From Streptomyces cellostaticus (GTDB taxonomy: Bacteria > Actinomycetota > Actinomycetes > Streptomycetales > Streptomycetaceae), in NCBI RefSeq assembly GCF_001513965.1, contig NZ_KQ948015.1, positions 208,734 through 272,733 of the forward strand: 64,000 nucleotides of DNA, given 5' to 3'. The translations under genes and the position numbers were made by a program. Below the pieces are notes generated by a model. The model did no database searches. It was not told the DNA's origin and saw nothing but the letters and a program-made list of their open reading frames with translations. Position 1 is the stretch's first letter. The number at the start of each line of letters is the position of its first letter. Below are positions 20,498 to 28,304 of the stretch, piece after piece.

Positions 20498-21937
20498 ATG
20501 AGCACTTCAGCGCAGATCGGCGTCACGGGGCTCGCGGTCATGGGCCGCAACCTCGCCCGGAACTTCGCGCGCAACGGCTACACGGTCGCCGTGCACAACC
20601 GTACGGTGTCACGGACGCAGGCGCTGGTGGAGGAGTTCGGGCACGAGGGGGACTTCATCGGGGCCGAGACCGCCAAGGAGTTCGTGGCGGCCCTGGAGCG
20701 CCCGCGCCGGCTGGTCATCATGGTCAAGGCCGGTGGGCCGACGGACGCGGTGATCCAGGAGTTCGCACCGCTGCTGGAGCCCGGCGACATGATCATCGAC
20801 GGTGGCAACGCGCACTTCGCGGACACCCGGCGCCGGGAGCGGGAACTGCGCGAGCAGGGCATCCACTTCGTCGGCACGGGCATCTCGGGCGGCGAGGAGG
20901 GCGCACTGCACGGGCCGAGCATCATGCCGGGCGGTTCGACGGAGTCGTACCAGTCCCTGGGCCCGATGCTGGAGAAGATCTCCGCGAAGGCGGCCGACGG
21001 CGCGCCGTGCGTGACGCACGTGGGCCCCGACGGCGCCGGTCACTTCGTGAAGATGGTGCACAACGGCATCGAGTACGCCGACATGCAGCTGATCGGCGAG
21101 GCGTACCAGCTGCTGCGGGACGTCGCCGGGTACTCCCCCGCGCAGATCGCGGACATCTTCCGCACGTGGAACACCGGGCGGCTTGATTCCTACCTGATCG
21201 AGATCACGGCCGAGGTGCTGTCCCATGTGGACGCGGCGACCGGCAAGCCGTTCGTGGACGTGGTGGTCGACCAGGCCGAGCAGAAGGGCACCGGCCGCTG
21301 GACGGTGCAGATCGCGCTGGACCTGGGTGTGCCGGTGTCGGGCATCGCCGAGGCCGTCTTCGCCCGGTCACTGTCCGGGCACGCGGCGCTGCGGGCCGCT
21401 TCAGGGGGCCTGGCCGGGCCGAAGCCGTCCGCTCTGAGCGGGGCGGAGGCGGCCGCGTTCGCCGACCGGGTGGAGCAGGCGCTGTACGCCTCGAAGATCG
21501 TGTCGTACACGCAGGGCTTCCACGAGATCGCCGCGGGCAGTGAGGAGTACGGCTGGGACATCGACCTCGGTGCCGTCTCCGCGATCTGGCGCGGCGGCTG
21601 CATCATCCGGGCCGCCTTCCTCGACCGCATCCGCGCCGCGTACGACGCCCGCGCCGATCTGCCGAGCCTGCTGTCGGACGAGACGTTCGCGCAGGAGATC
21701 GCCGCTGCGCAGGACGACTGGCGCGAGGTGCTGGTCGCGGCGACCCGGCAAGGGGTGCCGACGCCGGGCTTCGCGGCGGCGCTCGCGTACTACGACGCGT
21801 TGCGTGCGGAGCGCCTGCCGGCGGCTTTGACGCAGGGGCAGCGGGACTTCTTCGGGGCGCACACGTATCGGCGGGTGGACCGGGAAGGGGCGTTCCACAC
21901 GTTGTGGGGTGGGGATCGGGCGGAGGTCTCTGCCTAG
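20498..21937 (+). CDS. gnd: 6-phosphogluconate dehydrogenase, NADP-dependent, decarboxylating
   Basis: A 479-residue enzyme of the oxidative pentose phosphate pathway converting 6-phosphogluconate to ribulose-5-phosphate, CO2 and NADPH. The N-terminal Rossmann motif is GVTGLAVMGRNLARNFARNG. GISGGEEGALHGPSIMPGG and HFVKMVHNGIEYADMQLIGE contain the substrate-binding and catalytic Ser, His, Lys and Glu residues. Length is that of the long dimeric class (about 470-480). GGGAGCAGGCGGT precedes ATG. It is cytoplasmic and transcribed alone, with a hairpin-bearing repeat downstream (22001-22040). Confidence 0.96.
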   Translation: MSTSAQIGVTGLAVMGRNLARNFARNGYTVAVHNRTVSRTQALVEEFGHEGDFIGAETAKEFVAALERPRRLVIMVKAGGPTDAVIQEFAPLLEPGDMIIDGGNAHFADTRRRERELREQGIHFVGTGISGGEEGALHGPSIMPGGSTESYQSLGPMLEKISAKAADGAPCVTHVGPDGAGHFVKMVHNGIEYADMQLIGEAYQLLRDVAGYSPAQIADIFRTWNTGRLDSYLIEITAEVLSHVDAATGKPFVDVVVDQAEQKGTGRWTVQIALDLGVPVSGIAEAVFARSLSGHAALRAASGGLAGPKPSALSGAEAAAFADRVEQALYASKIVSYTQGFHEIAAGSEEYGWDIDLGAVSAIWRGGCIIRAAFLDRIRAAYDARADLPSLLSDETFAQEIAAAQDDWREVLVAATRQGVPTPGFAAALAYYDALRAERLPAALTQGQRDFFGAHTYRRVDREGAFHTLWGGDRAEVSA

Positions 21938-22000
21938 GGGTGCGGTCTGTGCGCCTGATGGGGCGGGAGGAGCGGTTGTGTCGCGCGTGCGGGTCTCGTG

Positions 22001-22040
22001 TGGCTGATCGCGCAGTTCCCCGCGCCCCTTCGGGGGCGCT
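22001..22040. repeat. Streptomyces intergenic repeat with terminator hairpin (copy 1)
   Basis: TGGCTGATCGCGCAGTTCCC followed by CGCGCCCCTTCGGGGGCGCT contains the hairpin GCGCCCC-TTC-GGGGGCGC. I recall near-identical strings as very common between genes in Streptomyces chromosomes. Here it lies between the ends of gnd (rightward) and the Pro-rich ORF (leftward), so it probably acts as a bidirectional terminator. A second copy lies at 63922. Confidence 0.75.
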
Positions 22041-22058
22041 GGTCCCCGCTCGGTGTTT

Positions 22059-22301
22059 TCAGGTGAGGGGTGGGCCAGGTTCCGGGTTCGGTACGGGCTC
22101 CGGGCCCGGGGGGATCGGGGAGGGTGAGGGTTCCGGTGGGGGTGGACCGGGGGGTGCCGGGGGCGGGATGGGTTCCGGGGGCGGGATGGGTTCCGGGCCC
22201 GGGCCCGGTTCGGGGGGTGGGACCGGGGTGGGGTAGGGGTCCGGTGGGGTCGGGCCCGGGGGCGGTCCCGGTGAGACGGGGTCGGGGTACGGGCTGGTCA
22301 T
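22059..22301 (-). CDS. Proline-rich small protein (80 aa)
   Basis: An ATG at 22301 with a strong GGAGGA site five bases upstream opens an 80-residue frame of about half proline, in PEP/PDP/PGP patterns (PVPPPEPGPGPEPIPPPEPI). It would be an extended polyproline-like chain with no folded domain, signal peptide or membrane segment. The opposite strand is also open, as expected for G/C-only repeats, but only this strand has a ribosome site. Similar Pro-rich short ORFs are frequent in Streptomyces genomes and their role is unknown. Confidence 0.5.
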   Translation of the reverse strand: MTSPYPDPVSPGPPPGPTPPDPYPTPVPPPEPGPGPEPIPPPEPIPPPAPPGPPPPEPSPSPIPPGPEPVPNPEPGPPLT

Positions 22302-22434
22302 GGGTGTCCTCCGGGCAGTCGCTGGACGTCGCCTCTGGACTACTCCCCCACCTACCCGGCACCCGCTCGGCCACTCACCCGAGGACGGCCCGGAGCGGGC
22401 CCGGGTGGCTGAGCCGGGCGGCTGGAAGGCGCCC

Positions 22435-22790
22435 GTGTCCGGCGTACGTAACCCTCCGTGTCGCCTGCCGTGAAGTGCTCCCAGGCGCCGTCGGTCAGCA
22501 GGGCGCGAGCGGGAACGGGGCGGGCGTCCCGGCGGGCCTCCTCCTCGATCAGGTCGGCGGTGGGGCCGAGGGGTGCCCTCCAGGGCGGCGAGCACGGTGA
22601 GACGCGGCCACGTGGGCGGGCCGCACATCGGCCTCGGCGGGCATGGCCCCCGCGACGGCGCCGGCGGTCGAGCAGGTGCAGAGCACGGCCCGCGCCCCGG
22701 CGTCCGCGGCGCGCGCGAGCGCGTGCCTTACGTCGTCGGGGTCCGCGTGGGGACCGTGCAGCAGAGCGAGCACGGCCGGGCCGAGGTCCG
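22435..22790 (-). pseudogene. Asp/Glu racemase-family pseudogene, frameshifted and truncated
   Basis: Leftward, one frame reads AVLALLHGPHADPDD, then AGARAVLCTCSTAGAVAGAM, the thiol active-site loop of the Asp/Glu racemase-like superfamily. A second frame continues with LTVLAALEGT. One base shift later a third frame gives DLIEEEARRDARPVPARALL and GAWEHFTAGDTEGY. The pieces follow the order expected in one protein, so this is a single decayed gene with at least two frameshifts. Its start appears internally deleted (no substrate-binding N-terminal half between VLALLHG and PHADP), and the C-terminal half is missing. Confidence 0.7.
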
Positions 22791-22807
22791 TCCGTCGTGG
22801 GGCGGGT

Positions 22808-23152
22808 TCAGAACTTTCCGGGATGCGCCCGCAGCCAGTCCTTGGCGGCCGCGAGCAGCTCCGGGTCGGCCGGCGGGGCCGCCTCGGGGTGGCGTTCGGC
22901 CCACTTGACGACGTACGGGCACAGCGGGGCGACGGGGATGCCCTCGCGCTCGGCGACGGCGTACAGCTCGCGGGCCAGGGAGCCGGCGATGCCCTTGCCC
23001 TCGTGGGCGGGCTCCACGACGGTGTGGACCGGGACCAGGGCGCGCGCGGGCGATTCGAGGACGAAGTACTCGATGTGGCCGACGACTTCGCCGTCGCCGA
23101 GCGCCTCCAGACGGCCCGCCGCCCGGTCGTCACGGATCTCGATGTCGCTCAT
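22808..23152 (-). CDS. GNAT-like N-acetyltransferase, short (YjdJ/NATD1 type)
   Basis: A 114-residue minimal acetyltransferase. The core EYFVLESPARALVPVHTVVE and EPAHEGKGIAGSLARELYAV (CoA-binding loop Gly-Lys-Gly-Ile-Ala) and the conserved CPYVVKWAERHPE match the short GNAT subfamily of about 100 residues. ATG 23152 gives the usual N-terminus MSDIEIRDD; GTG 23158 with AGGAG five bases upstream is an alternative. It lies 32 bp after panD on the same strand, so the two may be co-transcribed. The acceptor is unknown. In some bacteria a GNAT protein (PanZ) triggers PanD maturation, but that is a different subgroup and I do not assert it here. Confidence 0.85.
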   Translation of the reverse strand: MSDIEIRDDRAAGRLEALGDGEVVGHIEYFVLESPARALVPVHTVVEPAHEGKGIAGSLARELYAVAEREGIPVAPLCPYVVKWAERHPEAAPPADPELLAAAKDWLRAHPGKF

Positions 23153-23184
23153 GGCCACGCACGCTCCTGGTCGTCGTCCGCCGG

Positions 23185-23604
23185 TCAGGCCGTTGCGGCC
23201 TGCGGGCTGCGCTCCTGGTCCGAGCCGGGCACCGGCTCGGACGGGTCGGCACCGAGGGCCACGATCCGGTTGGCAGCGTCGACGTGCACGACCCGCGGCC
23301 TGAGCGCCCGCGCCTCGGCGTCGGTGACCTGAGCGTAGCTGATGATGATCACCAGGTCTCCGGGATGCACGAGGTGGGCGGCCGCCCCGTTGATCCCGAC
23401 GACCCCGGACCCGCGTTCGCCTTCGATGACGTACGTCTCCAGGCGGGCGCCGTTGGTGATGTCCACGATGTGCACGAGCTCGCCGGGAAGCAGGTCGGCG
23501 GCATCCAGCAGGTCGGCGTCGATGGTCACGGATCCCACGTAGTGCAGGTCGGCCTGGGTGACGGTGGCGCGGTGGATCTTGGACTTGAACATGGTACGGA
23601 ACAC
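23185..23604 (-). CDS. panD: Aspartate 1-decarboxylase
   Basis: A 139-residue pyruvoyl enzyme converting aspartate to beta-alanine for pantothenate and CoA synthesis. The self-cleavage site Gly-Ser at [18 protein letters not shown] is present (about residues 24-25), as are [20 protein letters not shown] and the [13 protein letters not shown]-terminal core. Start GTG 23604 has GGGAG seven bases upstream. A 25-residue extension follows the usual end of the enzyme. It is the first gene of a possible two-gene unit with the short GNAT. Confidence 0.95.
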   Translation of the reverse strand: MFRTMFKSKIHRATVTQADLHYVGSVTIDADLLDAADLLPGELVHIVDITNGARLETYVIEGERGSGVVGINGAAAHLVHPGDLVIIISYAQVTDAEARALRPRVVHVDAANRIVALGADPSEPVPGSDQERSPQAATA

Positions 23605-23689
23605 GGAGAGACTCCCGATTCGTCTGCTCCCTGCCTGCTCTTGCAGGTCAAGGGCGGTCTCGGCAGATTACAGCGATTCGCCTGTCCGG

Positions 23690-23860
23690 TCAGCTCCCGA
23701 CGGGTGTCCAAGGACTCACACTGCGATGGGTCAGGACCGCGATGTCCGAGCCGAAACCGACCACCAGCCGCCCGTCCGGCGCTACCGCCAGTCCCCTGAT
23801 ACCGGCAGGAAAGGCGTACGCGCCGATCTGCTGCCCTGTGGTTGCGTCCCACACCCGCGG
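23690..23860 (-). pseudogene. WD40-repeat protein, C-terminal remnant
   Basis: The leftward frame ending at 23690 reads RVWDATTGQQIGAYAFPAGI then GLAVAPDGRLVVGFGSDIAV, which is one and a half WD40 blades. Upstream of this the frame becomes low-complexity Pro/Arg and no start or further blades exist. The full protein would have several hundred more residues, so this is a leftover tail of a deleted gene. Confidence 0.6.
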
Positions 23861-23959
23861 CCGACGAGGTGCGCGCGGCCGGGGGGGCACGGCGCTTGCG
23901 CCGGTGGCGGACGTGGCCGACCCCGGCGCGGTGGGGGCGCTGGGGCCTGCCTCGTCTTC

Positions 23960-25171
23960 TCACCCCGCCGGCAAAGGCGCCGGGCGGATGCCGGGGCGGA
24001 ACTTCGGGACGCGTACCGTGATCTTCGTGCCGGCGCCCACTCCGGTCTCGATGACCAGGCCGTGGTCGTCGCCGTAGACCTGGCGCAGTCGCATGTCCAC
24101 GTTGCTCAGGCCGATGCCGGCCGAGGGGCCGCCCCTGCCGCGCAGGATGTCGCGCAGACGTTGCGGGTCCATGCCGACGCCGTCGTCCTCGATGACGACC
24201 CGGGCCTCGGTGCCCTCGTCCTCGGCGATAATCGTGATGCGCCCGCGGTCCGCCGACTCCTCGAGGCCGTGTTTGAGGGCGTTCTCCACGAGGGGTTGCA
24301 GGCAGAGGAACGGGAGGGTGACGGGCAGCACCTCGGGGGCGATCCGCAAGGTCACTTCGAGGCGTCTGCCGAAGCGGGCGCGGGCGAGTTCGAGGTACTG
24401 CTCGATGGAGCGCAGTTCCTCGGCCAGGGTGGTGAAGTCGCCGCCCCGGCGGAACGAGTAGCGGGTGAAGTCGGCGAATTCCAGGAGGAGTTCACGGGCC
24501 CGCTCGGGGTCGGTGCGGACGAACGAGGCGATGCTGGCGAGTGAGTTGTAGACGAAGTGCGGGGAGATCTGGGCGCGCAGGGCCCTGATCTCGGCCTCGA
24601 TCACGCCGGAGCGGGCCCGGTCGAGGTCGACGAGTTCCAGCTGCACGGAGACCCAGCGGGCCACTTCCTCGGCGGCCCGGACCATGACCGCGGACTCCGC
24701 GTCGCCGAACGCGGCGAGCGTGCCGGGAACCCGGCCGTCGACGCCGAGCGGTGCCACGACCCCCCAGCGCACCGGACAGGTGTCGTTGCCGCAGGACAGC
24801 GCGAAGGTCTGGGTGCGGCCGGCGCGGACGGCCTGCGCGAGCTGTGCCTCGGCCTCCTCACGGTGGTGGTCGCCGACGCCGTCCCAGGCAAGCACGGACT
24901 CCTCGTCGGTGAGGGCGAGGGCGACCGTGCCGAGCAGCGGACGCAGCCGTTTGGCCGCCTTGCGGGCCGTGTCGGGGGTGAGGCCCGCGCGCAGGGGCGG
25001 TGCGGCGAGCGAGGCCGTGTGCAGGGTGTGGAACGTGGCCCGTTCGACGGGGGTGCCGGGGCCGGCCGGGTTCTCCTGCTGGCGGCGCGCGCCGGCATGG
25101 CCGAGGGCGGCGCCGAGGGCGAACAGTGCGAGACCGGCGAGGGCGAGGACGACGGTGCCGAGTGCGGTCAT
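23960..25171 (-). CDS. LytS/YehU-type sensor histidine kinase
   Basis: A 403-residue kinase with one N-terminal membrane helix (about 5-27), a GAF-like region (about 55-175) with CGNDTC, and a His_kinase plus HATPase module. The phosphorylatable His205 sits in QISPHFVYNSL. The N-box is PLVENALKHGLEE and the G1/G2 boxes are IEDDGVGMD and GIGLSNVDMRL. It would signal to the LytTR response regulator encoded four genes upstream in the same leftward unit. The symporter lies between them, so it may sense the symporter's substrate. Start ATG 25171. Confidence 0.92.
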   Translation of the reverse strand: MTALGTVVLALAGLALFALGAALGHAGARRQQENPAGPGTPVERATFHTLHTASLAAPPLRAGLTPDTARKAAKRLRPLLGTVALALTDEESVLAWDGVGDHHREEAEAQLAQAVRAGRTQTFALSCGNDTCPVRWGVVAPLGVDGRVPGTLAAFGDAESAVMVRAAEEVARWVSVQLELVDLDRARSGVIEAEIRALRAQISPHFVYNSLASIASFVRTDPERARELLLEFADFTRYSFRRGGDFTTLAEELRSIEQYLELARARFGRRLEVTLRIAPEVLPVTLPFLCLQPLVENALKHGLEESADRGRITIIAEDEGTEARVVIEDDGVGMDPQRLRDILRGRGGPSAGIGLSNVDMRLRQVYGDDHGLVIETGVGAGTKITVRVPKFRPGIRPAPLPAG

Positions 25172-25216
25172 GCGGGCTGTTCCGGGTGGGTGTCGGGCAC
25201 GGGGGGGGCTCCTCGG

Positions 25217-26950
25217 TCACGGTGTGGCCGGTCCGGGGTGGCCGGTCAGCGCCTCGGGCAGATGGAGCCGGGCCATGGTGGCGGCGGCGCTCGCGGGGAC
25301 GCGGTCGCGGGTGGCCAGGGAGATCAGCACCATCGCGGCGAAACCCACGGGTACCGACCACAGGGCGGGCCAGGCCAGCAGGGTGTGCAGCCAGCCGGAG
25401 CCGGCCCCGCCGGCGATGGTCACCGTCACGGCGGTCAGCGCGGAGCCGCCGCCGAGGAGCAGTCCGGCGACCGCGCCGGGCGGGGTCAGGCCGCGCCACC
25501 AGATGCCGAGGACGAGCAGCGGGCAGAACGAGGAGGCGGACACGGCGAAGGCGAGGCCGACCGCGTCGGCCACAGGAAGGTCGCTGACCACGGCGTTGGC
25601 GGCGGTCGGCACGGCGATCGCCGGCAGCGTCGCCAGGCGGAAGTGCCGGATCCCGAGGGTAGGCAGCACGTCCTGGGCGAGCACGCCGGCCACGGACATG
25701 GTGAGCCCGGAGACGGTGGACAGGAACGCCGCACAGGCGCCGCCCGCGACGAGGGCACCGAGCAGGTCGCCGCCCACTCCGCCGATCAGCCGCTGCGGCA
25801 GGACGAGGACCGCCGCGTCGGTGTCGCCGGTCAGCAGCAGGTCGGGCGCGTAGAGCCGGCCGAGCACGCCGTAGAGGGGGATCAGCAGGTAGAAGGCGCC
25901 GAGCAGGCCGAGGACGACGAGGGTGGTGCGGCGGGCGGCGCGGCCGTCGGGGTTGGTGTAGAAGCGGACCACCACGTGCGGCAGGCCCATGGTGCCGAGG
26001 AAGGTGGCGAGGATCAGCCCGTAGGTGGTGTACAGGCCGTGCTGTTCGCGGCCGGCCGACAGCGGATTCGTCCCGCTCGACGGGGCCGTACCGGCGCCTC
26101 CTGTGCCGGGCAGGGGCACGCGGGCGCCGGACGGGAAGCGCAGGACGGTGCCGGCCCCGATCCGGTGGGTGCCCGCGTCGAGGGTGAGCGGTCCGCCGTG
26201 CCGGGCCCGTCCGTCGACGGTACCGGTCACGGTGATGCGTACCGGTTCCTCCACGGTGAGGGTCAGGGGTCCGTCGAGGCGCACCTGGGTGGAGCGCTGG
26301 AAGACGGGCCGTTCGTCCCAGACCGGGGCGGGGGTGTGGTCGGAGCGCCAGGCGAGCAGCAGGAACACGGCGGGCACCAGCAGGGCGGTGAGCTTCAGCC
26401 AGTACTGGAACGCCTGGACGAAGGTGATGCTGCGCATGCCTCCGGCGGCCACCGCCACGGTCACCACCGCCGCGACGACCAGGCCGCCGAGCCAGCCGGG
26501 CGCACCGGTGAGCAGCCGGATGGTCAGTCCGGCGCCACGCAGCTGGGGCAGCAGATACAGCCAGCCGACGCCGACGACGAGGATGCTCGCGATCCGCCTC
26601 ACGGCCCGGGACTCCAGGCGTGCCTCGGCGAAGTCCGGCAGGGTGTAGGCGCCCGAGCGGCGCAGCGGGGCGGCGACGAAGGCCAGCAGGACCAGGAATC
26701 CCGCGGTGTAGCCGATCGGGAACCACAGCATGTCGGAGCCCTGGGCGAGGACGAGTCCGGCGACACCGAGGAAGGACGCGGCGGACAGGTACTCGCCGCT
26801 CACGGCGAACGCGTTGAGCCGTGGGGGGACGCTGCGCGAGGCGACGTAGAAGTCGGAGGTGGTCCGGGAGATGCGCAGGCCCAGCGCGCCGACGAGCACC
26901 GTGGCGAGGACCACGGCCGACACGCCGGCGATGGAGTACGTCTGGTTCAA
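25217..26950 (-). CDS. Sodium:solute symporter (SSS family, ActP/MctP-like)
   Basis: A 577-residue integral membrane transporter with about 13 hydrophobic segments. SSS hallmarks are FYVASRSVPPRLNAFAVSGE, SAASFLGVAGLV and GMRSITFVQAFQYWLKLTAL. Members of this branch carry acetate, pyruvate or other monocarboxylates with Na+. A hydrophilic insert of about 100 residues (roughly 205-305, rich in Gly, Thr and Arg) interrupts the usual core and is probably an external beta-rich domain. The start overlaps the small membrane protein gene by 4 bp (26947-26950), which implies coupling. Confidence 0.9.
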   Translation of the reverse strand: MNQTYSIAGVSAVVLATVLVGALGLRISRTTSDFYVASRSVPPRLNAFAVSGEYLSAASFLGVAGLVLAQGSDMLWFPIGYTAGFLVLLAFVAAPLRRSGAYTLPDFAEARLESRAVRRIASILVVGVGWLYLLPQLRGAGLTIRLLTGAPGWLGGLVVAAVVTVAVAAGGMRSITFVQAFQYWLKLTALLVPAVFLLLAWRSDHTPAPVWDERPVFQRSTQVRLDGPLTLTVEEPVRITVTGTVDGRARHGGPLTLDAGTHRIGAGTVLRFPSGARVPLPGTGGAGTAPSSGTNPLSAGREQHGLYTTYGLILATFLGTMGLPHVVVRFYTNPDGRAARRTTLVVLGLLGAFYLLIPLYGVLGRLYAPDLLLTGDTDAAVLVLPQRLIGGVGGDLLGALVAGGACAAFLSTVSGLTMSVAGVLAQDVLPTLGIRHFRLATLPAIAVPTAANAVVSDLPVADAVGLAFAVSASSFCPLLVLGIWWRGLTPPGAVAGLLLGGGSALTAVTVTIAGGAGSGWLHTLLAWPALWSVPVGFAAMVLISLATRDRVPASAAATMARLHLPEALTGHPGPATP

Positions 26951-27318
26951 CGCGCGGTCACGTCACCCTCGTTGCGCTCGGCACGGCGGACGTACCAGGC
27001 GCCCGTGCACAGCAGGGCCGGATACGGTGCCACGCCCAGCACGAGCCAGACGGCGAGCGGGACGCTCGGCCCGGCCCCCGCGAGCGGCAGCAGCCGCAGG
27101 AGTACGGGGAGCAGGCCCAGCGAGGCCACGAGCAGGGCGGTCGCCGTGAGAGCGGCGCGCATCTGACGGCGCATCAGTGCGGTGACGGCAGTGTCGTCGG
27201 CCGGGGCGGCCGGGCCGGTGCCGGGCGGGTTCGCCGGGCGGGGCAGGGGAAGGCCGCCGCGCTCGGTGCGGGGCCGTGCGGTGACCACCTCCCTGCGCGG
27301 ACCGGGTTCCGCACCCAT
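26947..27318 (-). CDS. Small two-helix membrane protein, symporter partner
   Basis: A 123-residue protein. A Pro/Arg-rich cytoplasmic N-terminus of about 45 residues is followed by two membrane helices (about 55-78 and 86-108) and a short charged tail. It resembles, in size and position, the DUF485-type proteins that precede SSS symporter genes in many bacteria. ATG 27318 (MGAEPG) has GGGGAG upstream; GTG 27324 is possible. The 4-bp overlap with the symporter suggests equimolar synthesis. Function is inferred from context only. Confidence 0.8.
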   Translation of the reverse strand: MGAEPGPRREVVTARPRTERGGLPLPRPANPPGTGPAAPADDTAVTALMRRQMRAALTATALLVASLGLLPVLLRLLPLAGAGPSVPLAVWLVLGVAPYPALLCTGAWYVRRAERNEGDVTAR

Positions 27319-27453
27319 GAGCACTCCCCGAGGCAGCGGTGATCACCTTGTTGCGGCGAGTGTACGCAGCACGTCGGCGGTGAGGTAGACGCCGGGCGAG
27401 GTTCCGCACAGCCTCGACACGGCCGGTGCGGTCGCCTTCGGGTGGCTGCCGTG

Positions 27454-28212
27454 TCACCGGGTTCTGCCGAGGGCGCTCTGGGCCAGCAGGTCCCGCAGCT
27501 CCCGGGCGTTGCGGCGGCTCACGGCGAGGATCCGGTCGCCGATCCGGACCGTCATGTTGCCGCCGTCCAGGCGCAGTTCCTCGATGCGGCCGAGGGCCAC
27601 CAGACGGCTGCGGTGGATGCGCACGAACCCGCGGGAGCGCCACTGCTCCTCCAGCGTGGACAGCGGGATCCGCACCAGGTGGCTGCCGTGCGGGGTGTGC
27701 AGGCGCGCGTAGTCGCCCTGCGCCTCGACGTAGGTGATGTCGGCGATGGAGACGAACCGGGTCACCCCGCCCAGTTCCACGGGGACCTGGTCGCCCAGGG
27801 CGCCCGCCGGGCCCTGTCCGGCCCGGGTCAGCTCGGCGACGCGCCGTACGGCCTCCGCGAAGCGTTCTCTGCGCAGGGGCTTGAGCAGGTAGTCCACCGC
27901 CTTGAGGTCGAACGCCCGCAGCGCGAAGTCCTCGTGGGCGGTGACGAAGACGATCAGCGGCGGGGCCGCGAAGCCGCCGAGCAGCTCCGCGAGGGCCAGG
28001 CCGCCGAGGCCGGGCATGTTGATGTCGAGGAAGACCACGTCGACGGCCTCGGCCCCGTCCGGCCCGGCCGCCATGGCCCCCTCGAGCCTGCGCAGCGCCT
28101 CGGTGGCGTCCAGGGCAGGCACGACGGTGCCGACCCGCGGGTCCTCGCCCAGGAGGTACAGCAGCTCTGCGAGCGCGGGTTCCTCGTCGTCCACCGCCAG
28201 TGCGCGCAGCAT
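27454..28212 (-). CDS. LytTR-family response regulator
   Basis: A 252-residue regulator. The receiver domain (1-120) has acidic pocket DDE (8-10), phospho-acceptor Asp63 (VVFLDINMPG), Thr in FVTAHED and Lys in YLLKPL. The C-terminal LytTR DNA-binding domain (about 150-245) shows ITYVEAQGDYARLHT and FVRIHRSRLVALGRIEEL. ATG 28212 has AGGAG nine bases upstream. It leads the leftward gene set regulator - small membrane protein - symporter - LytS kinase. LytTR regulators bind paired direct repeats, probably in front of this operon. Confidence 0.92.
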   Translation of the reverse strand: MLRALAVDDEEPALAELLYLLGEDPRVGTVVPALDATEALRRLEGAMAAGPDGAEAVDVVFLDINMPGLGGLALAELLGGFAAPPLIVFVTAHEDFALRAFDLKAVDYLLKPLRRERFAEAVRRVAELTRAGQGPAGALGDQVPVELGGVTRFVSIADITYVEAQGDYARLHTPHGSHLVRIPLSTLEEQWRSRGFVRIHRSRLVALGRIEELRLDGGNMTVRIGDRILAVSRRNARELRDLLAQSALGRTR

Positions 28213-28304
28213 CTCCCGCATCTCCTCGTCTCTGCTTCCGTACGGACACCGACACCCACGTGGCAGCATCCTCGGCCCAAGGACCGCGCCCGTCGAGACG
28301 TCGC

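Noticed and set aside
22059..22628. A single 189-residue leftward protein
   Set aside because: It merges a frameshifted racemase fragment with the Pro-rich ORF, which has its own ATG and ribosome site at 22301.
24557..27166. An 869-residue rightward open frame opposite the kinase and symporter
   Set aside because: Low-complexity Gly/Gln/Arg translation typical of antisense high-GC DNA; the leftward genes have clear domains.
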